DNA from: Bog-793 sp050014835
Lineage (GTDB): Bacteria; Actinomycetota; Acidimicrobiia; Acidimicrobiales; Bog-793
DNA length: 6,870 nucleotides
Assembly: GCA_050014835.1 (NCBI GenBank)
Contig: JBEKCO010000070.1
Location: 1-6,870, forward strand
Reading direction: 5' to 3'
The notes beneath the pieces were generated by a model, which was not told the DNA's origin, did not search any database, and was given only the letters and a program-made list of their open reading frames with translations. The translations under genes were made by a program, and so were the position numbers. Positions 1-4,550 of this stretch are shown here, in pieces (position 1 is the first letter of the stretch; every line of letters starts with the position of its first letter).

Positions 1-47
1 TTGCCCTCGACACCGGTGAGCTCACGAACCTGCACACGTTCAGCCAT
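1..47 (-). CDS. IS630-family transposase, N-terminal fragment (runs off window)
   Basis: On the minus strand an ATG at 47-45 opens a frame that runs off the window after 15 codons and reads MAERVQVRELTGVEG. From memory this closely resembles the first residues of actinobacterial IS630-type (Tc1/mariner-like DDE) transposases, which typically begin MAERVRVREI followed by a D/E-rich turn and a helix-turn-helix. The catalytic domain lies outside the window, so activity cannot be judged. No Shine-Dalgarno sequence is obvious upstream of the ATG. The family call rests on a short match plus the terminus-like sequence at 100-117. Another element with a similar N-terminus is possible. Confidence 0.6.
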   Translation of the reverse strand, partial: MAERVQVRELTGVEG

Positions 48-117
48 CTACAAAGTCTGCGCGATCACGGTCGCGAGGTGGTGGACGCGACCCCTCAGAC
101 GTTGCCGGTCACGGCAC
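1..117 (-). mobile_element. IS630-type element, terminal part with probable outer end at about 117
   Basis: Upstream of the transposase start there are about 70 non-coding bases, ending (read on the minus strand) in GTGCCGTGACCGGCAACG at 117-100. This looks like an IS630-type terminal repeat directly beside a TA dinucleotide at 118-119. Members of this family duplicate a TA target, which supports placing the boundary here. The other end of the element is not in the window, so the inverted repeat and the duplicated TA cannot be verified. The 61 bases between this end and the IS481 remnant (120-180) show no gene that I recognise. Confidence 0.45.
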
Positions 118-181
118 TAGCTGTTCCCTCCACAGACGTTGGTGACGCGGTAGAGGTCCACCCGCGGGAGGACTCCCGGTT

Positions 182-215
182 GTCGATGTGCAGGTGTCGT
201 ATCCCTCACATCGAC
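182..215. repeat. 9-bp perfect inverted repeat in the IS481-type end
   Basis: GTCGATGTG at 182-190 and CACATCGAC at 207-215 are exact reverse complements separated by 16 bases. The right arm ends one base before the GGAGG of the transposase remnant (217-221). In an RNA this would fold next to the ribosome-binding site. In the DNA it may be a subterminal transposase-binding site. It is probably a property of the IS end rather than of the neighbouring chromosomal genes. Confidence 0.6.
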
Positions 216-227
216 CGGAGGCCCTCT

Positions 228-325
228 ATGGCTCACCGTGACGCCCCCCTCACCCCTCGGGGCCGACTTCTCTCTGCCGGCGCATCGCGACGGGAAGCCC
301 GGTCGCGCACGTCGCGGCCGATTCG
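228..325 (+). pseudogene. IS481-family transposase, truncated and frameshifted N-terminus
   Basis: From ATG 228 the frame reads MAHRDAPLTPRGR, the usual opening of IS481-type transposases (compare MAHRNAPLTPEGRRRLC as recalled from the family). After about 264 the family-like reading moves to another frame. From 272 it gives LCRRIATGSPVAHVAADS, matching the family's RLCxRI(x)3PVAHVAAE helix-turn-helix region. This implies a small deletion between about 264 and 272. The similarity ends at about 325, so the rest of the helix-turn-helix and the whole DDE domain are missing and the gene is dead. The 6-base spacing from GGAGG supports ATG 228 as the original start. The family is assigned by pattern recognition, not by a search. 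Confidence 0.6.
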
Positions 326-342
326 AGGCCGGACGTGTGCGG

Positions 343-360
343 TTGTCACAAAAGCGTCAA
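343..360. promoter_or_regulatory. Imperfect palindrome upstream of the Rrf2 gene, possible operator
   Basis: The 18 bases at 343-360 read TTGTCAC-AAAA-GCGTCAA. The two 7-base arms pair at five positions around an AAAA centre. It lies 9 bases upstream of the GTG start of the Rrf2-type gene. Rrf2 regulators commonly bind dyad sites in their own promoters, so an autoregulatory site is a reasonable guess. No convincing -35/-10 pair with normal spacing is visible between 326 and 369, and the dyad is weak. Confidence 0.2.
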
Positions 361-369
361 GATAGGGGC

Positions 370-921
370 GTGAGGATCTCTTCGAAGGCCGACTACGCCA
401 TCCGGGCCGTCGTCGAACTCGCCACGCTCGCAGACTCATGGCCGGTAAAGGCGGAAATGCTCGCGGCCGCGCAGGACATCCCCGGAAAGTTCCTGCTGAA
501 CATCCTGTTCGAGCTGAAGCGCGCCGGCATCGTCGCCAGCCAGCGCGGCAACGAGGGCGGGTTCCGGCTCGGTCGCGCCGCCGCCGAGATCAGCCTGGCC
601 GACATCGTCCGGGCCGTCGAAGGACCGCTGGCGCAGGTCGGCGATGTCCGACCCGACCAGCTCGACTTCAAGGGCTCGGCCGAGCCGCTCATCGAAGTGT
701 GGATCGCCGTGCGCGAGCACATCCGTTCGATCCTCGAGTCGGTGTCGGTCGCCGACATCGCGACGCGCAACATCCCGCTCACCGTCCGGCTCATAACGGC
801 TGATCCCGAGGCCTGGATGCCTCACACCCCCGGGACGGTCCCCGGCCCTCAGGCGGTCCGCGTCGCCGGTTCGACCACGCGGACCCGCAGCGTCGTCACC
901 TCCGCGACCCGTAGGAACTGA
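370..921 (+). CDS. Rrf2-family transcriptional regulator lacking cysteines
   Basis: This encodes a 183-residue cytoplasmic DNA-binding protein. The start is taken as GTG 370, giving MRISSKADYAIRAVVELA, the standard Rrf2 opening. The open frame extends further upstream, but that part is the IS481 remnant read out of frame. Residues 1-67 form the winged helix, with DIPGKFLLNIL and the wing RGNEGG at 59-64. Residues about 68-135 follow the family, with SLADIVRAVEGPL and a dimerisation helix near 105-125. Iron-sulphur members of the family (IscR, NsrR, RsrR) use three cysteines near residues 90-110. This protein contains no cysteine at all, so an Fe-S sensor role is unlikely and its signal is unknown. 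Family members usually end shortly after the LITADPEAW-like segment (about 144-152). Here about 31 more residues follow, which may be a stop-loss extension. No clear Shine-Dalgarno sequence precedes the GTG. Confidence 0.85.
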   Translation: MRISSKADYAIRAVVELATLADSWPVKAEMLAAAQDIPGKFLLNILFELKRAGIVASQRGNEGGFRLGRAAAEISLADIVRAVEGPLAQVGDVRPDQLDFKGSAEPLIEVWIAVREHIRSILESVSVADIATRNIPLTVRLITADPEAWMPHTPGTVPGPQAVRVAGSTTRTRSVVTSATRRN

Positions 922-995
922 CCCGGACCGACGAGAGGTTCCCGCCCGGCGAGCCCCCGTCTCCGCCTCCGCGGCCAGCGCACCGCAGGATCACG

Positions 996-1451
996 ATGAC
1001 CGCGTGACGCGGCCGTCGACGAGCTCGTCGCCGGCGTCATCGAGCGCCTGCGGACGACCGGGGGCCGGGCGACGACCGCCCGCCGGTTGATCCTGCGATC
1101 GCTCTTCGCCTCGCCGCGCCACCGCACCGCCGAGGACCTCGCCGCGGAGGTGCAGGCAGAAGCGCCCGACGTCCACCTCTCGACCGTCCACCGCAACCTC
1201 GAGGAGCTCGAACGGCTCGGCGTGGTGACCCACGTCCATCTCGGAGACGGCCCGCGACCTACCACCTCGCACCCACGACGCACTGCCATCTCGTCTGCGA
1301 GGAGCGTGGGGCGGTGATCGAAGTCGGCGACCAGCTCTTCTCCACGCTCGCCGCGGCGAACCTCGAGGAGTTCGGCTTCACGACCGACCCTCACCACTTC
1401 GCCATGCGGGGGCGCTGCCGCGACTGCAGTCGACGGGCTCGGCTGGACTGA
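996..1451 (+). pseudogene. Fur-family metalloregulator broken by two opposite frameshifts
   Basis: A Fur-type protein can be followed through three segments. ATG 996, preceded by AGGA at 987-990, gives MTA. After one extra base near 1005 the frame from 1006 runs DAAVDELVAGVIERLR, then the winged helix with TARRLILRSLF, HRTAEDLAAEVQ and LSTVHRNLEELERLGVV. After one missing base near 1254 the frame from 1257 gives TYHLAPTTHCHLVCEERGAV, then EFGFTTDPHHFAMRGRCRDC and a stop at 1449-1451. The reconstructed length, about 151 residues, is normal for Fur/Zur proteins. The first structural-zinc motif, normally CxxC, reads CEER, so one zinc ligand is lost. The second, CRDC, is intact. Without frameshift correction no single frame covers the protein, and TTG 1087 is the first plausible start in the central piece. 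Sequencing error could mimic one shift, but two shifts plus a ligand loss favour true decay. Confidence 0.7.
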
Positions 1452-1499
1452 CCCGGACGACCCGCGGCATCGCGCTCCTGGGCGGGTAGCTACCGGGTC
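1450..1499. terminator. Nested hairpin between convergent genes, possible bidirectional terminator
   Basis: GACCCGG (1450-1456) pairs with CCGGGTC (1493-1499), and inside it ACCCGC (1460-1465) pairs with GCGGGT (1482-1487). This gives about 13 base pairs with a small internal loop. It spans the stop of the Fur pseudogene and the stop of the convergent Nudix gene, where a shared terminator is expected. There is no T-tract on either side, so intrinsic termination is not assured. Confidence 0.4.
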
Positions 1500-1930
1500 C
1501 CCGCCGCGATGTGCCCGGCGAGCCCGGGGGGATAGAGCGGCAGGTCGGTCCGCGGGTTGTCCAGGTCGCGCCAGACGCCCGTCTTCGGTTCGGCCTCGAC
1601 GCCTTCGAAGCGATCCTTTTCGTAGAGCGAGGCGTCGGCGAACTCGGTCTCGTACAGGAGCAGGATCTCGTGGCCCGGCTGCCCCTCGAAGACGAAGAGG
1701 TTCTCCACAGCACCGATGAGGCGCGCCTTGCCGAGCTCGATGCCGAGCTCCTCGGCGAGCTCCCGACGCAGCGCCTCATCGCCACGTTCGCCGAAGTCCA
1801 CCCCTCCCCCGAACGGTCGTTGAAAGCGGACGCCGGCGAATTCGTCGCGGCTGTTTGACACGAGGATCTCCCTCGTTCCCGGTCGACGGATCAGAGCCAG
1901 GGCCACGACCCGCGGCTTGCGTTTCGCCAC
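1490..1930 (-). CDS. Nudix hydrolase
   Basis: This encodes a 146-residue soluble protein. GTG at 1930-1928 is chosen because it gives the usual Nudix opening, VAKRKPRVVALALIRRPG. The frame stays open far upstream, but that part is antisense to the regulator gene. The Nudix box Gx5Ex7REUxEExGU is complete: GGVDFGE, then seven residues, then RELAEELGI. It supplies the glutamates that bind Mg2+ to cleave a nucleoside diphosphate linked to another moiety. The substrate (8-oxo-dGTP, ADP-ribose, NADH or other) cannot be read from the sequence. The C-terminus, with a PLYPPGLAGHI segment, is complete. No Shine-Dalgarno sequence is evident. The gene is divergent from the peroxide-type regulator across a 95-bp gap and may be co-regulated, but this is inference. 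Its own promoter was not identified with confidence. Confidence 0.85.
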   Translation of the reverse strand: MAKRKPRVVALALIRRPGTREILVSNSRDEFAGVRFQRPFGGGVDFGERGDEALRRELAEELGIELGKARLIGAVENLFVFEGQPGHEILLLYETEFADASLYEKDRFEGVEAEPKTGVWRDLDNPRTDLPLYPPGLAGHIAAGTR

Positions 1931-1978
1931 GCCGTGATCATGTCGGATCGGTGAGTGACAAGTGTTCTTATTGGAACT

Positions 1979-1995
1979 AATCAAGTTTCTTGACT
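1979..1995. promoter_or_regulatory. Palindrome over the -35 box, candidate Fur/PerR-type operator
   Basis: AATCAAG (1979-1985) and CTTGACT (1989-1995) are inverted copies with one mismatch, separated by TTT. The right arm contains the -35 hexamer of the regulator-catalase promoter, so protein bound here would block RNA polymerase. The site is AT-rich compared with its surroundings. From memory the block TTGACTCATTCCAGA resembles the FurA-bound promoter region of mycobacterial furA. A second short dyad, GTTC-N6-GAAC, lies at 1964-1977. Autoregulation is typical of FurA and CatR. Binding here is inferred from position and symmetry only. Confidence 0.5.
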
Positions 1996-2018
1996 CATTC
2001 CAGATCGCGTCGTAAGGT
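1990..2018 (+). promoter_or_regulatory. Sigma-70-type promoter of the regulator-catalase operon (leaderless)
   Basis: The -35 box TTGACT (1990-1995) and -10 box TAAGGT (2013-2018) are separated by exactly 17 bases, an optimal spacing. Transcription would start about seven bases after the -10 box, at about 2025-2026. This coincides with the GTG start codon at 2026, and there is no room for a ribosome-binding site. The transcript is therefore predicted to be leaderless, which is common in Actinomycetota. Confidence 0.65.
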
Positions 2019-2025
2019 CCTCCCC

Positions 2026-2520
2026 GTGACGACGACGCAGGACGACGTCCAGCTCTTGCGCTCCGCAGGAAGGCGCGTGACGGCGGTGCGTCTCGCCGTC
2101 CTCGAGCAGGTCGGCGCCCAGCCCCACGCGGACGTGGAGACGATCTTCCGCGCCGTCGACAATCAGCTCGGCAGCGTCTCGCGTCAAGCGGTGTACGACA
2201 CGCTGCGCTCGCTCGTGTCGGCCAGCCTCGTCCGCCGCGTCGAGCCCGCGGGGAGCCCCGCCCGCTACGAGACCCGCGTCGGCGACAACCATCACCACGT
2301 CGTCTGCCGCGTCTGCGGCGCGACCGCCGACGTCGACTGCGCCGTCGGCTCGGCTCCCTGCCTGGAACCCTCCGAGCTGCACGGTTTCGTCCTCGACGAA
2401 GCGGAGGTGACCTACTGGGGCCTGTGCCCACGCTGCCAGTCCGCGACCGCCGCCCGCCCGCCCAGACCCTCCCGAGCGCGTCCCGCCAAACCCACTACGC
2501 AACGAGACCGAAAGAGGTGA
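2026..2520 (+). CDS. furA: Fur/PerR-family peroxide-type regulator (FurA/CatR-like)
   Basis: This encodes a 164-residue metal-dependent repressor. The start is GTG 2026 (VTTTQDDVQLLRSAGRRVT); the upstream in-frame extension would read through the promoter. Residues about 8-82 form the winged helix, with recognition region SVSRQAVYDTLRSL (50-63). Structural zinc is provided by C94/C97 and C134/C137. Residues equivalent to the regulatory metal site of B. subtilis PerR are visible: H34, H89, H91 and D102, with E82 near the position of PerR D85. Oxidation of histidines at this site by H2O2 is how PerR-type proteins release DNA. The basic tail after residue 138 is longer than in PerR. The catalase gene follows after 5 bp, and its Shine-Dalgarno sequence overlaps this gene's stop. 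This matches catR-catA of Streptomyces and furA-katG of mycobacteria. It probably represses itself and the catalase through the site at 1979-1995. The gene name is by analogy; catR is equally suitable. Confidence 0.88.
   Translation: MTTTQDDVQLLRSAGRRVTAVRLAVLEQVGAQPHADVETIFRAVDNQLGSVSRQAVYDTLRSLVSASLVRRVEPAGSPARYETRVGDNHHHVVCRVCGATADVDCAVGSAPCLEPSELHGFVLDEAEVTYWGLCPRCQSATAARPPRPSRARPAKPTTQRDRKR
2513..2517 (+). promoter_or_regulatory. Ribosome-binding site of the catalase gene
   Basis: AGAGG at 2513-2517 sits within the last codons of the regulator gene (stop TGA 2518-2520) and 8 bases before ATG 2526. It decides the catalase start in favour of 2526 over the longer open frame beginning at 2424, and it indicates translational coupling with the regulator. 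Confidence 0.7.
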
Positions 2521-2525
2521 CCGAG

Positions 2526-4001
2526 ATGCCAGGAAAAACGGACAGCCCGAGGAACTCCCGGCGCCCGACGACGACCGACGCCGGGATCCCCGCGCCGAGC
2601 GACGAACATTCGCTCACGGTCGGCCCGGATGGACCGATCCTGCTCCACGACCACTACGTCATCCAGAAGATGGCGCAGTTCAACCGGGAGCGCGTGCCCG
2701 AACGCGTCGTCCACGCCAAGGGCGGCGGTGCCTTCGGCGTCTTCGAGTGCTTCGAGGACGTGAGCCAGTACACACGGGCCAAGGTCTTCCAGAAGAACGC
2801 CACGACCGACGTGCTCATCCGGTTCTCGACCGTCGCCGGTGAGCTCGGGTCCGCCGACACGGTCCGGGACCCCCGCGGCTTCGCGATCAAGTTCTACACA
2901 GACGAGGGCAACTACGACCTCGTCGGCAACAACACGCCGATCTTCTTCATCCGTGACCCCTCGAAGTTCTCCGACTTCATCCACTCCCAGAAGCGCCGGG
3001 CCGACACCCATCTGCGCGACAACAACATGCAGTGGGACTTCTGGACGCTCTCCCCGGAGTCCGCGCACCAGGTGACCTTCCTCATGACCGACCGGGGAAC
3101 ACCCCGGACCTGGCGGCACATGAACGGCTTCGGCAGCCACACCTTCATGTGGATCAACCCGGTCGGTGAGAAGTTCTGGGTCAAGTACCACTTCAAGACG
3201 GACCAGGGGATCGAGAACTTCACCGACACCGAGGCGAAGGCGATGTCGGCCGAGGACCCCGACTACCACCTGCGCGACCTCCACGCCGCGATCGAGCGTG
3301 GCGAGCACCCGAGCTGGACGCTCGAGATGCAGGTCATGGACTTCGCGGACGCGGCCGACTACCGGTTCAACCCCTTCGACCTTACGAAGGTGTGGCCGCA
3401 CTCGGACTACCCCGCCATCAAGATCGGGCGCCTGACGCTCAACCGCAACCCCGAGGACTACTTCGCCCAGATCGAGCAAGCGGCGTTCGAGCCGTCGAAC
3501 ATGGTTCCGGGTGTCGCGCCGAGCCCGGACAAGATGCTGCTCGGGAGGATGTTCAGTTATCCGGATACGCACCGCCACCGGATCGGGACGAACTACCTCC
3601 AGCTCCCGGTCAATCGTCCCAAGTCCCCCGTCAACTCGTACAACAAGGACGGGGCGATGCGGTACGAGAACCCGGGAGATCCCGTCTATGCACCAAACTC
3701 TGTCGGCGGACCGGTGGCGGACCCGGCTCGCTTCGGCGACCCCGCGGGCTGGGCGGTGACCGGTGAGATCGTCCGTGCGGCCTACGACCTCCACAAGGAG
3801 GACGACGACTTCGGACAGGCGGGAACGCTCTATCGCAACGTGCTCTCGGCCGCCGACCGTGAGCACCTCGTCGGGAACATCGTCCGGCACGTGAACAACG
3901 GCGTCACCGCACCGATGATCCCGAGGGTGCTCGACTACTGGAGCCAGGTCGACGCCGATCTGGGTACACGGGTCGCCGAAACCCTAAAGACGAACAGCTA
4001 A
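2526..4001 (+). CDS. katA: Monofunctional haem catalase, small-subunit type
   Basis: This encodes a complete 491-residue catalase that dismutates H2O2 to water and oxygen in the cytoplasm with haem b. The distal catalytic histidine is His63, in RVVHAKGGGAFGVFE. The distal asparagine is Asn136, in GNNTPIFFIRDP. The proximal haem-ligand tyrosine is Tyr345, in RMFSYPDTHRHR, which fits the catalase haem-ligand signature RxFxYxDxx. The length, the N-terminal arm of about 30 residues and the C-terminal helical segment (GTLYRNVLSAADREHLVGNIVRHV) fit the roughly 480-500-residue small-subunit clade. There is no flavodoxin-like extension, as large-subunit catalases have, and no signal peptide. The gene is second in an operon with the regulator, 5 bp downstream and sharing its promoter, so induction by peroxide is expected. 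All catalytic residues are present. The symbol is generic (catA in Streptomyces usage). Confidence 0.97.
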   Translation: MPGKTDSPRNSRRPTTTDAGIPAPSDEHSLTVGPDGPILLHDHYVIQKMAQFNRERVPERVVHAKGGGAFGVFECFEDVSQYTRAKVFQKNATTDVLIRFSTVAGELGSADTVRDPRGFAIKFYTDEGNYDLVGNNTPIFFIRDPSKFSDFIHSQKRRADTHLRDNNMQWDFWTLSPESAHQVTFLMTDRGTPRTWRHMNGFGSHTFMWINPVGEKFWVKYHFKTDQGIENFTDTEAKAMSAEDPDYHLRDLHAAIERGEHPSWTLEMQVMDFADAADYRFNPFDLTKVWPHSDYPAIKIGRLTLNRNPEDYFAQIEQAAFEPSNMVPGVAPSPDKMLLGRMFSYPDTHRHRIGTNYLQLPVNRPKSPVNSYNKDGAMRYENPGDPVYAPNSVGGPVADPARFGDPAGWAVTGEIVRAAYDLHKEDDDFGQAGTLYRNVLSAADREHLVGNIVRHVNNGVTAPMIPRVLDYWSQVDADLGTRVAETLKTNS

Positions 4002-4550
4002 CGGCCAAAGGCCTCTCCACAAGCCGGCAGCCGACCATCCCGGACGAATTGGTGGAAATGAGTTCGCGAGCAGCAGTTCGCGCTCTACGACACATGCGCC
4101 ACCTGTGCCACCCTGTGCCGAGCCCGGCTCGGCTGTCGGTTCTCGGCACCTGCCAAGTTCGCCGACGCGGTCTCGCTGGGTCCCCGCCTGTCCCGCGGCC
4201 AAGGTGAACACTCCGCCAAGGTCCGAGAGCCCGTTCCCCGTCGGCTCGTTGCATCCCGGCTTGAGCCTTCGCGCCAGCGAAGCAACCCACCGGGTCAAAG
4301 ACGAGACCCCATTCCCTCTCTCAGGTGGTCACGCCGGGCGGCGCGGTCGAACGCGGCCAGACGAGCGGCTTCGCTAACCGTCCCTCACACTGCTTGAACT
4401 ACTGTCGGCGATCAGAATCAGCGAAGCGACGCCCTTGTATTTGCACGCGCCGGCCGATACTGAAGGAAGGACCCCGTTCGACGGACCGGCCGAGCGCAGC
4501 AAAGCGAGGGACACGCCGCGGACGGTCATCCTGACGGAGATGCTTCACAG
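4002..4550. other. Intergenic stretch of about 550 bp without a recognisable gene
   Basis: No reading frame here shows a family motif, a good ribosome-binding site or conserved-looking composition. The open frames present are what high-GC DNA produces by chance. Contents seen are a weak GGCC-AAA-GGCC hairpin just after the catalase stop (4003-4013), stronger alternative hairpins at 4115-4149, and a small hairpin CTTCGC-GCCA-GCGAAG at 4267-4282. The octamer AGCGAAGC occurs at 4276-4283 and 4420-4427, with its reverse complement at 4368-4375. The promoter of the downstream membrane-protein gene should lie in the second half. The best pair I see, TTGTAT (4435-4440) and GATACT (4456-4461) with a 15-base spacer, is weak. 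Confidence 0.5.
4115..4149 (+). terminator. Overlapping alternative hairpins downstream of katA
   Basis: GCCGAGC-CCG-GCTCGGC (4117-4133) is a perfect 7-bp stem with a three-base loop. GTGCCGAG (4115-4122) can instead pair perfectly with CTCGGCAC (4142-4149), which would break the first stem. The structures lie about 115 bases after the catalase stop and may end or stabilise that transcript. There is no T-tract, so a Rho-independent terminator in the strict sense is not shown. The mutually exclusive pairing is notable but may be coincidental in GC-rich DNA. Confidence 0.35.

Larger units (their letters stand above)
181..325 (+). mobile_element. IS481-type insertion sequence remnant (left end only)
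   Basis: The stretch starts TGTCGATGTG, contains a perfect 9-bp inverted repeat, then a strong GGAGG (217-221) and an ATG at 228 that opens a decayed transposase. The layout (TGT terminus, short leader, Shine-Dalgarno, start codon) matches the left end of actinobacterial IS481-type elements. Similarity stops at about 325, shortly before the Rrf2 gene, and no right end is seen. The element is therefore a 5' stump left by deletion or rearrangement. Its left boundary, 60 bp from the IS630 end, is approximate. Confidence 0.55.

Noticed and set aside
238..369. Upstream start for the Rrf2 gene at 238
   Set aside because: The extra residues are the IS481 remnant read out of frame. Rrf2 proteins begin at the MRISSKADYA-type sequence encoded from 370.
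849..1397. Minus-strand frame ending in LRVAEVTTLRVRVVEP
   Set aside because: The end looks protein-like, but the rest is antisense to the Fur pseudogene, whose homology across three segments is clear. No family is recognised.
1490..2431. Long N-terminal extension of the Nudix frame
   Set aside because: Residues upstream of GTG 1930 are arginine-rich, lie antisense to the regulator gene and its promoter, and do not resemble Nudix proteins.
2424..2525. Upstream start for the catalase at 2424
   Set aside because: It would overlap the conserved C-terminal zinc motif of the regulator in another frame. AGAGG at 2513-2517 points to ATG 2526.
2412..3890. 492-codon open frame on the minus strand
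   Set aside because: It is exactly antisense to the catalase gene, which has all catalytic residues. The frame is rich in V, R, D, G and L, as expected from the complement of high-GC codons, and shows no family motif.
4003..4013. GGCC-AAA-GGCC as the katA terminator
   Set aside because: The stem has only four base pairs and no T-tract follows.
4105..4534. Small open frames in the 550-bp intergenic stretch
   Set aside because: They lack convincing ribosome-binding sites and motifs, and overlap each other on both strands, as chance frames do in GC-rich DNA.
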